A DNA stretch of 64,000 nucleotides. Origin: Corynebacterium tuberculostearicum. Its GTDB lineage: Bacteria > Actinomycetota > Actinomycetes > Mycobacteriales > Mycobacteriaceae. The DNA lies in contig NZ_CP073096.1 in the NCBI RefSeq assembly GCF_030503735.1, positions 1,860,001-1,924,000 of the forward strand, read 5' to 3'. The notes beneath the pieces are model-generated. The model saw nothing but the letters and a program-made list of their open reading frames with translations, was not told the origin of the DNA and made no database searches. Below are positions 16,694 to 25,078 of this stretch, one piece after another; positions within the stretch are counted from its first letter, which is position 1, and each line of letters opens with the position of its first letter. Made by a program: the position numbers and the translations under genes.

Positions 16694-17307
16694 CAAGTCG
16701 CTGGAATCACAACACGGCCTACCATTCTGAACTGCTCGCCGCTGCCCCGGGGCCGGATTCGAAAGTCCTTGACGTTGGTTCGGGAGACGGACTACTAGTC
16801 AGCAAATTCGCGGAGGTAGTCCATGACGTAAGAGGCATAGACTCAGACCCCCATGCAGTCAAACAGGCGAGGGACCTTCTAGCCACCGTCCCAAACGCAA
16901 CTGTAATTCTCGGCGATGTTTTCGACGCCCCAGAACTACTAGGACAGCAGTTCGATCTCATCACGGCAGTGGCAACACTCCACCACCTCCCACTCGAACC
17001 GGCACTCAAACGGCTCGCAGAACTCCTATCACCCGGAGGAGAACTATTCGTGATAGGGATTGCCTCCAACAAAACTGCGGCCGACTGGTTCATCTCTGGG
17101 GCACTCGTCATCCCAGTGCGTTTGATGAGTAAAGTCCATCGTGAAGAATATTATCCCGGTATGAAGACTTCAAAACCACAAAAGTCGCTGAAAGAAATTT
17201 GCGACATAGCCAAAATTGTTCTCCCCGGATGCCGCATTCAACGACGTTTTTACTACCGATACACACTCAGGTGGACTAAACCATCCGGCGGATCTACTAA
17301 CTCCTAA
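16690..17307 (+). CDS. Class I SAM-dependent methyltransferase
   Basis: A 205-residue Rossmann-fold methyltransferase. Motif I is VLDVGSGDGLL (about residues 26-36). The acidic residue after strand 2 is in GIDSDPHA, and ILGDVFDAP and TAVATLHHLP are the motif II/III positions. The type (Methyltransf_11/25-like) acts on small molecules, often with broad or unknown substrate. The ATG overlaps the upstream stop by four bases. AT-richer codon use than the core genes fits an acquired gene. The substrate cannot be told from the sequence. Confidence 0.8.
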   Translation: MTSRWNHNTAYHSELLAAAPGPDSKVLDVGSGDGLLVSKFAEVVHDVRGIDSDPHAVKQARDLLATVPNATVILGDVFDAPELLGQQFDLITAVATLHHLPLEPALKRLAELLSPGGELFVIGIASNKTAADWFISGALVIPVRLMSKVHREEYYPGMKTSKPQKSLKEICDIAKIVLPGCRIQRRFYYRYTLRWTKPSGGSTNS

Positions 17308-17473
17308 TCCAGCAACCCAACCACCTGGCACCGACATATTCGACAAGTCAGTAGCCCCTAAGTCAGGCCGGCAACCTTCCACCCCTGCACGAAACGGGGC
17401 GAGTAAAAAGCATTTTGGAACCTCATCGACTTCGCTTTCCAAGAGAGCCCAGCACCTCTACTCACACCCCAAA

Positions 17474-17547
17474 ACCGGAAAACCAAAACAGCAGATAGGA
17501 GACTTTTTCAAGCTTTTCTGCTTCCGGTGCTCTAGTTTGTTCAACTG
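17474..17547. repeat. Diverged copy of the tRNA-Leu 3' flank and terminator
   Basis: ACCGGAA (17474) pairs with TTCCGGT (17522), and AGCAGA (17490) with TCTGCT (17517). This hairpin is followed by AGTTTGTTCAACTG (17534-17547), an exact 14-base match to 19318-19331 beside tRNA-Leu, where a similar hairpin also precedes it. The two copies bracket the TetR/DoxX segment. Confidence 0.5.
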
Positions 17548-17562
17548 TTTATTCTGGGCGAG

Positions 17563-17712
17563 TCAACAATAAGGTTCAAGGCAGTCTAACTTGACCCCTC
17601 CCGATCCAAACACGGAAAGCTCCCGGGGCTTCACGAAGTAGACTTCAGGATGATCCGACCGATCAGCACAATAGATTGTCCCCAAACCAGTCTTCGCGCA
17701 TCCAAAAGGCAT
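17563..17712 (-). CDS. Small unknown ORF (49 aa), possibly a fragment
   Basis: A minus-strand frame beginning MPFGCAKTGLGTIYCADR and containing VYFVKPRELSVFG. It has three to four Cys residues. There is no clear ribosome binding site and no recognisable family. It may be a truncated gene end or chance. It occupies the otherwise empty stretch 17308-17875. Confidence 0.25.
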   Translation of the reverse strand: MPFGCAKTGLGTIYCADRSDHPEVYFVKPRELSVFGSGGVKLDCLEPYC

Positions 17713-17878
17713 CAGGTTGAGAGACCCATTTTTGGATACTACAACCGAGATATCATCACCTCACCCCTATTCGAGTAAGGCAGCTCCAGATTCCGCTAAA
17801 CGGAGATGCTCGGATACTTCCTCGTCAGACATCGCTTTTGCAGTTCTCTTCCCGATCAGCAACAAAACTGCTACCGTG

Positions 17879-18469
17879 ATGAACATGTTCACTGAACACG
17901 TTCATAAGAATTCACGGACACTCTCAAGAAAGGCAACACACCTAAAAGTTCTCACCGCCGCAAGCGAGCTTTTCGAAAATACGGGATATGCGGATACCAG
18001 CATCAGAGCAATTGCAAAGAAAGCAGAAGTAAGCGTTGGCACAGTGATGTCTGTCGGTGAAAAACGCGCATTACTGGTTCACTGCATGAGCTACCGAATC
18101 ACCCAAATCCATGACGAGCTCAGAAATCAGCCACCAGAAGATCTGATTTCCGTAATCGACCCATTTTTGGATATGTTTGCAGGACACAGCGATCTTTCCC
18201 GTTCCTTTGCATCTGCCCTTATCGAGTTAGGTGATCAAGGTCAAGAGCTCAAACGCTTGGAACATCTACTGACAGAAGAAATCCTTCGGCGGCTTGCAAC
18301 GTCCATTTTGACCGAAGAAAATTCTCGTAACTTCGCGGGAGTTTTGTACCACGCCTACCTCGGGCTACTTATCGGTTGGGCAGCCGGGCGCTATTCGTCT
18401 CAGGAACTCAAAGAACAAGCACGCACCATCGTCAATCGATTAGAAAACGCATATGGAGTCCAATTATGA
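17879..18469 (+). CDS. TetR-family transcriptional regulator
   Basis: A repressor of about 196 residues. The N-terminal TetR helix-turn-helix is complete: ASELFENTGYADTSIRAIAKKAEVSVGTVM (written in two parts: AASELFENTGYADTS and IRAIAKKAEVSVGTV). The C-terminal helical ligand domain follows. The start is one of GTG 17876, ATG 17879 or ATG 17885; none has a strong ribosome site. Two palindromes (TGAACATGTTCA, TGAACACGTTCA) overlap the start and suggest autorepression. Its stop overlaps the start of a small membrane protein gene, the probable co-regulated target. Confidence 0.85.
   Translation: MNMFTEHVHKNSRTLSRKATHLKVLTAASELFENTGYADTSIRAIAKKAEVSVGTVMSVGEKRALLVHCMSYRITQIHDELRNQPPEDLISVIDPFLDMFAGHSDLSRSFASALIELGDQGQELKRLEHLLTEEILRRLATSILTEENSRNFAGVLYHAYLGLLIGWAAGRYSSQELKEQARTIVNRLENAYGVQL
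17880..17904. promoter_or_regulatory. Candidate TetR operator: two 12-bp palindromes in tandem
   Basis: TGAACATGTTCA (17880-17891, perfect palindrome) and TGAACACGTTCA (17893-17904, one mismatch) lie 13 bases apart over the first codons of the TetR gene. That suits cooperative binding of two dimers. Confidence 0.5.
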
Positions 18470-18825
18470 ACCTCGAAACAGCCCCCTCCTGGCCCTCCAT
18501 CATCCTGGCCATTATTCTTTTCGGTGATGTCATACTGTCGATTCGCCCCGCACACTTCATTGAAAAATGCCTCACCGGAGTGAAATTCCCACGCCAATGG
18601 TGGTGGGCGCTCATCTATATCAAATGCGTCGCTATTTCCGGTCTAATAATCGGACTGTGGTTGCCCGGGATCGGAATTGCGACACTAGCAGGCATCGTCG
18701 CATATTTCTTTGCCGCAGCCTTTGCTCACTTAAAAGCTCGATTCATCGGCACCGAATTCTGGATTAACTGTTTAGGCATGCTCATTTTCTCTATAGTGGC
18801 GCTTATTGTGACACTCGCAGTATGA
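18466..18825 (+). CDS. DoxX-like small membrane protein
   Basis: A 119-residue protein with four predicted membrane helices (about 11-28, 47-66, 68-88, 98-118). The loop patterns LTGVKFPRQWWW and AHLKARF resemble the DoxX-like (DUF4345/DoxX_2) group. The function of this group is poorly defined; some members act in redox homeostasis. The ATG overlaps the TetR stop (ATGA), so it is translationally coupled to the regulator and probably its target. Confidence 0.65.
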   Translation: MNLETAPSWPSIILAIILFGDVILSIRPAHFIEKCLTGVKFPRQWWWALIYIKCVAISGLIIGLWLPGIGIATLAGIVAYFFAAAFAHLKARFIGTEFWINCLGMLIFSIVALIVTLAV

Positions 18826-18886
18826 ATGTGTCTGCCGTATGGCATAGACTGCCAAATCTTTTTAATCCAACTGCACAGGTCTGGAT

Positions 18887-19105
18887 CTACTCTATTTTGT
18901 GCTTTATCAATGCAGGCTGGCAAAGACCAGCCAGCCCTACAGCACCCAAAGCTCCTAGCACCAATAAGGAAGGCGAGAAGAAAACCAGTCCTCCCAGAGC
19001 GGAGCCAAAGGCGGAACCCAGGTTGTTGGCAGAGGCGTTTGCTGCAACTGCAGTAGCTCCGTCATCTGGGTTAGCAGACAGCAAAGTGAAGTGCCCCAGG
19101 CTTTG
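18887..19105 (-). pseudogene. C-terminal fragment of an MFS transporter
   Basis: The minus frame ending at 18887 contains DGATAVAANASANNLGSAFG followed by SALGGLVFF and a final hydrophobic helix. This is the typical TM11-TM12 end of AraJ/EmrB-type drug transporters. No start or other helices remain in the window, so it is a decayed remnant. It shares the accessory segment with the TetR gene, which may once have regulated it. Confidence 0.55.
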
Positions 19106-19264
19106 TTCCGTTTGATGAAACCCGTTTTTGAAACAACGTACGAAGCACAACCCACGCCGATGCCAAGGCTTCCGCAACATCTACTACCCCATCGAACTCA
19201 CGACAGCCGGATTTGCACCCTCAATCCCCGCACGTTCAATCCTCGGCCCTTAAAAAGCGGAAAA

Positions 19265-19312
19265 CGAAAGAAACCGGAGGTAACATACCCTTTCGAGTTT
19301 GTTACTTCCGGT
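19265..19312 (-). terminator. Terminator of tRNA-Leu
   Basis: ACCGGAGGTAAC (19273-19284) and GTTACTTCCGGT (19301-19312) pair with one mismatch. On the minus strand the stem is followed by TTTCTTTC. Confidence 0.65.
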
Positions 19313-19335
19313 GGTGCAGTTTGTTCAACTGCTCA

Positions 19336-19423
19336 TGGTGCCCGGGGCGGGACTTGAACCCGCACGTTCTTATCGAACACTGGCACCTGAAGCCAGCGCG
19401 TCTGCCAATTCCGCCACCCGGGC
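19336..19423 (-). tRNA. tRNA-Leu (CAG)
   Basis: An 88-nt class II tRNA. The acceptor stem GCCCGGG pairs with CCCGGGC, the anticodon stem CTGGC/GCCAG encloses loop TTCAGGT (anticodon CAG), a long variable arm follows, and the T-loop is GTTCAAGTC. The CCA end is encoded. It marks the border between the accessory region and the kinase operon. Confidence 0.93.
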
Positions 19424-19622
19424 AGGGTGTGGTTGTCTTAGCGACTTGATAAAGATACCACGAAGATCGCACTGAACTACAAATCTGCAGGAAAAGTGGA
19501 TTATTTCGAGGAGGGGGTGGCGAAATTTCTGGGAACTTTCGCGTCGCCATCTACGTTTCGAGGGAGTGAACAAACTATACTGATCGCTACTGATCGCTGC
19601 ATGGTGGAAAGGATAATGGCTC

Positions 19623-20456
19623 GTGGCGTTTTTGGAAAAGCTGGCGAAGCTGGACTCCGCCATGCAACGCGGCCTTGATAACGGCATGGCCCTTGTCTTC
19701 GGCGGCAAGGTCGTTCCCGCGGAAATTGATGAGCTTTTGAAGCAAGAGGCTCAGGACAATCTTGCGCGCGGCGACGATGACAACCTTTATAGTCCGAACG
19801 TAATGACTGTGGGTGTCTCCTCCAAGGATTTGGAGAACTTGTCGCAGGATCGCAATTTGCCGGCCGATTGTGCAGACCAGTTGTCGCGCTTCATTCGCAA
19901 TAGCGGATGGTCCCTTGCGGGCCCCGTGATCGTGCGGGTGGCGGAGGAATCTGGTTTGCGTACGGGTCAGCTTCGCGTGTCCTCGTTTATTGATCACGAG
20001 CCCACGGAAGAGACAGGTTTTGAGGCTATTTTCCACGACTTTGATGGTCAGGAGGACCAGATGACCGAGCAGCACGAGAATACGGCTGATGACGCGGTAA
20101 CTACCGCTTTCATTGCTCCAGATAGTCAACCCGCCCCGCAGCCGCAGGGCCCAGCAGTCAACCTGATGCTGCAGGATGGCTCTTCGCGCGTTTATCACGT
20201 ACAAGAAGGCTCCAATATTATCGGCCGCAGCAATGACGCCGACCTGCGCCTGCCGGATACTGGCGTATCCCGCCAGCACGCGGAAATCACCTGGAACGGC
20301 CAGGATGCGGTTCTGGTGGATTTGCAGTCCACCAACGGCACCACGGTGAATGAAACGCCGATTGATAATTGGCTGCTTGCCGATGGCGACGTGATCACCA
20401 TGGGCCATTCCCACATCGAGGTCCGCATCACGGGCCTTGATTCGCACAGCTACTAA
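19623..20456 (+). CDS. fhaA: FHA domain protein FhaA (DUF3662 + FHA)
   Basis: A 277-residue cytosolic adaptor. The N-terminal DUF3662 domain (about 1-125) has the family start LEKLAKLDSAMQRGLDNGMA. An acidic, Gln-rich linker follows, then a C-terminal FHA domain (about 185-275) with phosphothreonine-binding motifs GRSNDADLRL, VSRQHAEI and STNGTTVN. In mycobacteria FhaA binds phosphorylated MviN and regulates peptidoglycan synthesis downstream of PknB. The GTG at 19623 follows GAAAGGA. It is the first gene of the kinase operon, 26 bases before fhaB. Confidence 0.92.
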   Translation: MAFLEKLAKLDSAMQRGLDNGMALVFGGKVVPAEIDELLKQEAQDNLARGDDDNLYSPNVMTVGVSSKDLENLSQDRNLPADCADQLSRFIRNSGWSLAGPVIVRVAEESGLRTGQLRVSSFIDHEPTEETGFEAIFHDFDGQEDQMTEQHENTADDAVTTAFIAPDSQPAPQPQGPAVNLMLQDGSSRVYHVQEGSNIIGRSNDADLRLPDTGVSRQHAEITWNGQDAVLVDLQSTNGTTVNETPIDNWLLADGDVITMGHSHIEVRITGLDSHSY

Positions 20457-20481
20457 GTTCAGTTAAGGAAGGGAGGTCGCC

Positions 20482-20934
20482 ATGGATGCAGTCATCATGC
20501 TGGCGCTTCGCATCGGCTTGTTGGCTCTGCTTTGGATTTTTATCCTGGTGGCCTTAAACGCCATGCGTCGCGATACCAATAAGTCCGCCGGCGCTATCCG
20601 CCAGCAGTCGAAGAAGGTGGGGGCACCGCGGCGTCGGGAAGCGATTAAGCAGCTGTCCATCGTGGAGGGTCCCTTGCAGGGATCCCATATGGAATTGGGC
20701 ACATTGGAGGACTGCACGCTGGGCCGCGCCTCTGACTGCGATTTTGTCACGGGCGACGATTATTCTTCTGGCCACCATGCCCGGCTTTTCCGCCGCGGCA
20801 GCGAATGGGTTGTGGAGGATTTGGAATCTCGCAATGGCACCTTTGTCAATGGCGTGCGCATCGACCAACCCGAAGTAGTCGGCGCGGACTCCGAAATTAA
20901 GCTGGGCCGCACCACCGTGAGGTTGAACGCATGA
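20482..20934 (+). CDS. fhaB: FHA domain protein FhaB (FipA)
   Basis: 150 residues: one N-terminal membrane anchor (about 5-28), a basic linker, and a C-terminal FHA domain with LGRASDCDFV, SSGHHARLF and SRNGTFVNG. FhaB/FipA is a substrate and partner of PknA/PknB and links them to FtsZ-FtsQ in mycobacteria. The ATG has an AAGGAAGGGAGG ribosome site. Its last codons overlap the ppp start by four bases, so the operon is tightly coupled. Confidence 0.92.
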   Translation: MDAVIMLALRIGLLALLWIFILVALNAMRRDTNKSAGAIRQQSKKVGAPRRREAIKQLSIVEGPLQGSHMELGTLEDCTLGRASDCDFVTGDDYSSGHHARLFRRGSEWVVEDLESRNGTFVNGVRIDQPEVVGADSEIKLGRTTVRLNA

Positions 20935-22295
20935 CACTGAAGCTGAACTTCTTTGCTAAGTCCGATCGCGGCCTCATTCGCGACAACAACGAGGACTCAG
21001 GCTACGCCGGTCCTCACCTTTTGATCTTGGCCGATGGCATGGGTGGCCACGCGGCAGGCGAGGTTGCCTCCGAGCTGATGGTCAACCACCTAGAAATCTT
21101 GGACCAAGATCCGGGTCAGGAAGACACCAAGGCCCTGCTAGAAGCGGCCGCCGAGCAGGCCAATGAGGCCATCAGTGACCACGTCAAAGCCCATCCAGAG
21201 ACCGAAGGCATGGGCACCACGCTGTCCACCATGCTCTTTAACGGCACGGATTTCGGCGTCTGCCACGTGGGCGATTCCCGCGGCTACCTGCTGCGCGACG
21301 GCAAGCTCAAGCAGATCACCAAGGACGATACCTATGTGCAATCCTTGGTGGACAAGGGCGAGCTGGACCCGGGCGACGTCTCGTCGCACCCACAAAAGTC
21401 CCTCATCCTAAAGGCCTATACGGGCCGCCCAGTCGAGGCAACGCTATTTACCCTCGACGCCAAGCCCGGCGACCGTATCCTGTTGTGCTCCGATGGGCTT
21501 TCTGATCCGGTAACAGCCTCCACTATTGAAACCGCACTGGGGCAAGGCAGCATCGAACAGGCGGGATCCGCGCTGGTAGACCTGGCCATCCGCTCCGGAG
21601 GTCCGGATAATGTCACCGTGGTTATCGGTGAAGTGACCGAGGAAAGCTCCCAGGAGCACGAACCATTCCGCGTAGGCGCCCTCGCGGGTCCTACGGAAGA
21701 ACCAACCCATCCGGATTCCTCGGCCTCGCGGGCGGCACAGCTCTCCCGCAAACCCCAGGTAATCCCCCCAGCCGTTATGGCGGACGGAGAAGACGAGCGC
21801 ACTGAGGCGAGCGATGACGCAGCGGAGGAGGAAACTTCCGGCCGAAAGATCGGCTGGAAGGTACTCATTGCCTTGCTCATCGTCCTAGCGTTGGTCATCG
21901 GTGCCGGACTGTGGGCGAAGAACTTCTTGTCCAATAATTACTACGTGGCTACCAACGAGGCACAGGAAATCACCATCCAACAGGGTGCTGATTACTCCGT
22001 CTTTGGCAAGGAACTACACTCCACGCACCAAAACGTATGCATTAATGACAGCAACTCGCTGCTCTTTTCTAGCCAGCCGTGCGAGGGCGACTTCACGCCG
22101 CTGAAGGTCACGGACCTGCCGGAATCTGAGCGCAGCGCCGTCGACCATCTCTCCACTGGTGATCTGGGCGAGGTGCAGCAGCAAATCAATGATTTGGGCG
22201 ATAAAGCGCTCAAGCCATGTATCACTGCGCCGAGCCAAAAAGATAAAAAGGATGCCAAGAAAAACAAGCCTGGCGTCACCTGCCGGGAGGTGTAG
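20931..22295 (+). CDS. ppp: PP2C-family Ser/Thr protein phosphatase Ppp (PstP)
   Basis: A 454-residue phosphatase that removes phosphates from PknA/PknB and their substrates. The catalytic PP2C domain (1-235) has the metal-binding motifs RDNNEDSGY, ADGMGGHAAGE, GDSRGYL, CSDGLSDPV and GPDNVTV. A disordered acidic linker leads to one membrane helix (about 305-325) and a ~125-residue extracellular tail with three Cys residues. The membrane anchor matches that of its partner kinases. It overlaps fhaB by four bases. Confidence 0.94.
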   Translation: MTLKLNFFAKSDRGLIRDNNEDSGYAGPHLLILADGMGGHAAGEVASELMVNHLEILDQDPGQEDTKALLEAAAEQANEAISDHVKAHPETEGMGTTLSTMLFNGTDFGVCHVGDSRGYLLRDGKLKQITKDDTYVQSLVDKGELDPGDVSSHPQKSLILKAYTGRPVEATLFTLDAKPGDRILLCSDGLSDPVTASTIETALGQGSIEQAGSALVDLAIRSGGPDNVTVVIGEVTEESSQEHEPFRVGALAGPTEEPTHPDSSASRAAQLSRKPQVIPPAVMADGEDERTEASDDAAEEETSGRKIGWKVLIALLIVLALVIGAGLWAKNFLSNNYYVATNEAQEITIQQGADYSVFGKELHSTHQNVCINDSNSLLFSSQPCEGDFTPLKVTDLPESERSAVDHLSTGDLGEVQQQINDLGDKALKPCITAPSQKDKKDAKKNKPGVTCREV

Positions 22296-22298
22296 GTT

Positions 22299-23651
22299 GT
22301 GAAAAAGTTTTTTAGCCGAGGAACCGAACTCGGCCTGCTCATCCTAGCCGCCATCGTCTTTGCTATCACTTTGGTCAGCCTGGAGCTATCCCAAGACAAC
22401 GCGCTGACCATGGATCTGGTTTACCTTATTGGCGGATTCATTGGCGTCTTCACCGTCGCCCATTTGGTGATGTGTTTCTTAGCGCCTTATGCCGATCAGA
22501 TCATGCTGCCCATTGTGGCGATTCTCAACGGCATCGGGCTTATCATGTTGGCCCGCCTGGATCTGGTCAATGAAAGCGGGCTCGCGGTGCGTCAGGTCAT
22601 GTGGACCATCGTCGGACTCGTACTCTTCGTGCTGGTCTTAGCCATATTAAAGGACCACAGGTCACTGACGCGCTACTCCTATATCTTGGGTGCCGCAGGC
22701 CTTGTCCTGCTGGCCCTGCCGCTGGTATGGCCGCAGCCTGCGGACGTGGAGGCACGCATCTGGATAAACTTGGGTCCGTTTTCAATCCAGCCCGGCGAGT
22801 TCTCCAAGATCTTGTTGATCTTGTTCTTTGCCATGCTGCTGACGCAGAAGCGCTCCCTATTTACCGTGGCGGGATACCGAGTACTGGGTATCTCCCTGCC
22901 GCGCTTGCGCGACCTCGCACCCATCCTGATCATTTGGGCCGTCGCGATCGTCATCATGGGTATCTCCAATGACTTCGGCCCAGCGCTGCTGCTGTTTAGC
23001 ACCGTCCTTGGCATGCTGTTTATGGCCACCGGCCGGGTGAGCTGGCTGCTTATCGGCGTTGTTCTCGTCGGTGTGGGCGGTTTTGGTATTTATCAGATCT
23101 CCGCAAAAATCCAGCAACGCTTTTCTAACTTCTTAGACCCGCTCGGCAATTATGACGTCACGGGTTTCCAGCTCTCCCAGTCGCTATTCGGCTTGTCTTC
23201 CGGCGGCATCTCTGGCAGCGGCTTGGGCGAGGGGCATCCAGAACTCGTTCCGGTGGCCCACTCGGATTACATCCTTGCCGCAATAGGTGAGGAGTTCGGC
23301 CTCATTGGCCTAGCCGCCGTACTGGTGCTTTTCGGTATGCTGGCCACCCGCGGCTTTGGCACTGCACTGCGCACCCGCGATACCTACGGCAAGCTGGTGG
23401 CTTCCGGTCTTTCTCTTACCTTGGCAGTTCAGGTCTTTGTGGTCACCGGCGGTATTTCTGCCCTGCTGCCGATGACCGGTTTGACCACGCCATTCATGTC
23501 TGCCGGTGGTTCCTCTCTCATGGCTAACTATGTATTGTTGGCGATCTTGCTGCGGATCTCTAACGCGGCTCGCCGCCCCATGCAGGAGACCTCGAGCAAT
23601 GCGCCGAGCGATACCTCCATGTTCCCGTCGGTCCAGGAGGCTCACCGATGA
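22299..23651 (+). CDS. rodA: Peptidoglycan polymerase RodA (SEDS family)
   Basis: A 450-residue polytopic membrane glycosyltransferase that polymerises lipid II during elongation. It has about ten to twelve membrane helices. Typical SEDS motifs include WINLGPFSIQPGEFSKI, LSQSLFGLSSGG and SDYILAAIGEEFGLIG, and PMTGLTTPFMSAGGSS near the end. GTG start at 22299 with GGGAGG upstream. It overlaps pbpA by four bases, so the polymerase and its transpeptidase partner are made together. Confidence 0.94.
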   Translation: MKKFFSRGTELGLLILAAIVFAITLVSLELSQDNALTMDLVYLIGGFIGVFTVAHLVMCFLAPYADQIMLPIVAILNGIGLIMLARLDLVNESGLAVRQVMWTIVGLVLFVLVLAILKDHRSLTRYSYILGAAGLVLLALPLVWPQPADVEARIWINLGPFSIQPGEFSKILLILFFAMLLTQKRSLFTVAGYRVLGISLPRLRDLAPILIIWAVAIVIMGISNDFGPALLLFSTVLGMLFMATGRVSWLLIGVVLVGVGGFGIYQISAKIQQRFSNFLDPLGNYDVTGFQLSQSLFGLSSGGISGSGLGEGHPELVPVAHSDYILAAIGEEFGLIGLAAVLVLFGMLATRGFGTALRTRDTYGKLVASGLSLTLAVQVFVVTGGISALLPMTGLTTPFMSAGGSSLMANYVLLAILLRISNAARRPMQETSSNAPSDTSMFPSVQEAHR

Positions 23652-25078
23652 ATAGATCCATCCGTCTAGTGTCCTTATTTGCCGTCATTTTGACCGCTAT
23701 TTTGCTGGTCAATTTGACGGTGATCCAGGCATTTTCTGAAGATAAGTACGCCCATAATCCACGGAATATGCGCGGCTTCATGGAAATGCAGACCACTCCG
23801 CGCGGCCAGATCTTTGCGGGCAATACCGTGTTGGCACAGTCGACGCAGAACCCGGATGAAACCTACTCGCGCTCCTACCCCATTGATTCACCGGCCTTTG
23901 GCAACATAACCGGCTACTTGTCTAGCCAATTTGGTGCCTCGGAACTGGAGTCCTCCCAAAATGACATCCTCAATGGCTCTGATGATTCTTTAATGAAGCA
24001 AAACTGGCTGGATACTCTGGCCGATAAGCCGAAGCAGGGCGCAAATGTGGAGGTCACCATCGATCCTGCGCTCCAGCAGGCTGCCTATGATCAGCTGGTG
24101 GGTCCTGGCTACGAGGGCTCTGCGGTTGCCATTCAACCTTCCACCGGCAAGGTCCTGGCCATGGCCTCCAACCCTGGCTATAACCCCAATGATCTGATGG
24201 GCGATTCTGCCGAGGATAATTGGGCCAACCTGCAAGAGCAGGAGGGCCAGCCGCTGGTCAACCACGCCGGTGCAGAAACGCTGCCCCCTGGCTCCATCTT
24301 CAAGATCATCACCACTGCGGCAGGCCTAAATAATGGTTTTGATCCCTCTTCCACGCTGACCGGTTCCAACGTCATTACTTTGCCGGATACGGTTACGGAG
24401 CTGACCAACTACGCCAATCAAAAGTGCAATGGCCAGGATTCGGTAACGCTCCAGACCGCGTTTGCGCTGTCCTGCAATACCGCGTTTGTGGAAATGTCGG
24501 AGCAGATCGGCGCGGATGAGCTGCGCAAGTACGCCAAGGCCTTTGGCGTGGGTGAGAACTACGACCTTGGCGTGTCCACCTCCGGCGGCACCTTAGGCGA
24601 TTTGCCGGACGGTGCGGCCACGGCGCAGTCTGCCATCGGCCAACGCGATGTCACCATGACCGCGCTACAGGCCGCAGTCATGGCAGGCACCGTGGCCAAT
24701 AAGGGCACCCGCATGCAGCCTTACCTGGTCAATCGCATTACCGACGCCCAGATGAAAGACGTCCGCACCACCAAACCCAAGAAGGCAGACCAGGCGGTTA
24801 ATGAGGAGACCGCGGCTACGCTTACTGATTTGATGTATGCCTCTGAGCGTTCGTCCTGGGGCTATGACGGTAACGGCTTTGCCTCGAAGACCGGCACCGC
24901 CGAGCACGGCGAGGGGCTGGCCCCGCACGTGTGGTACGTTGCCTTCGATCCGGAACGCGATATCGCCGTGGGCGTCGTGGTGAAAAATGGTGGTAACTTG
25001 GGTGAGTCCGCTACGGGCGGCAAGGTTTCCGGCCCGATTGGCCGCGCCATCCTGCGCGCATACCAGGGGGAGCAGTAA
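23648..25078 (+). CDS. pbpA: Penicillin-binding protein PbpA (class B transpeptidase)
   Basis: A 476-residue transpeptidase with one N-terminal signal anchor (about 6-27). Active-site motifs: SxxK in PPGSIFKII, SxN in LSCNTAF, KTG in SKTGTAEHGEG. The short dimerisation region is as in mycobacterial PbpA. It crosslinks peptidoglycan made by RodA. The stop TAA overlaps the pknA ATG by one base. Confidence 0.94.
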   Translation: MNRSIRLVSLFAVILTAILLVNLTVIQAFSEDKYAHNPRNMRGFMEMQTTPRGQIFAGNTVLAQSTQNPDETYSRSYPIDSPAFGNITGYLSSQFGASELESSQNDILNGSDDSLMKQNWLDTLADKPKQGANVEVTIDPALQQAAYDQLVGPGYEGSAVAIQPSTGKVLAMASNPGYNPNDLMGDSAEDNWANLQEQEGQPLVNHAGAETLPPGSIFKIITTAAGLNNGFDPSSTLTGSNVITLPDTVTELTNYANQKCNGQDSVTLQTAFALSCNTAFVEMSEQIGADELRKYAKAFGVGENYDLGVSTSGGTLGDLPDGAATAQSAIGQRDVTMTALQAAVMAGTVANKGTRMQPYLVNRITDAQMKDVRTTKPKKADQAVNEETAATLTDLMYASERSSWGYDGNGFASKTGTAEHGEGLAPHVWYVAFDPERDIAVGVVVKNGGNLGESATGGKVSGPIGRAILRAYQGEQ

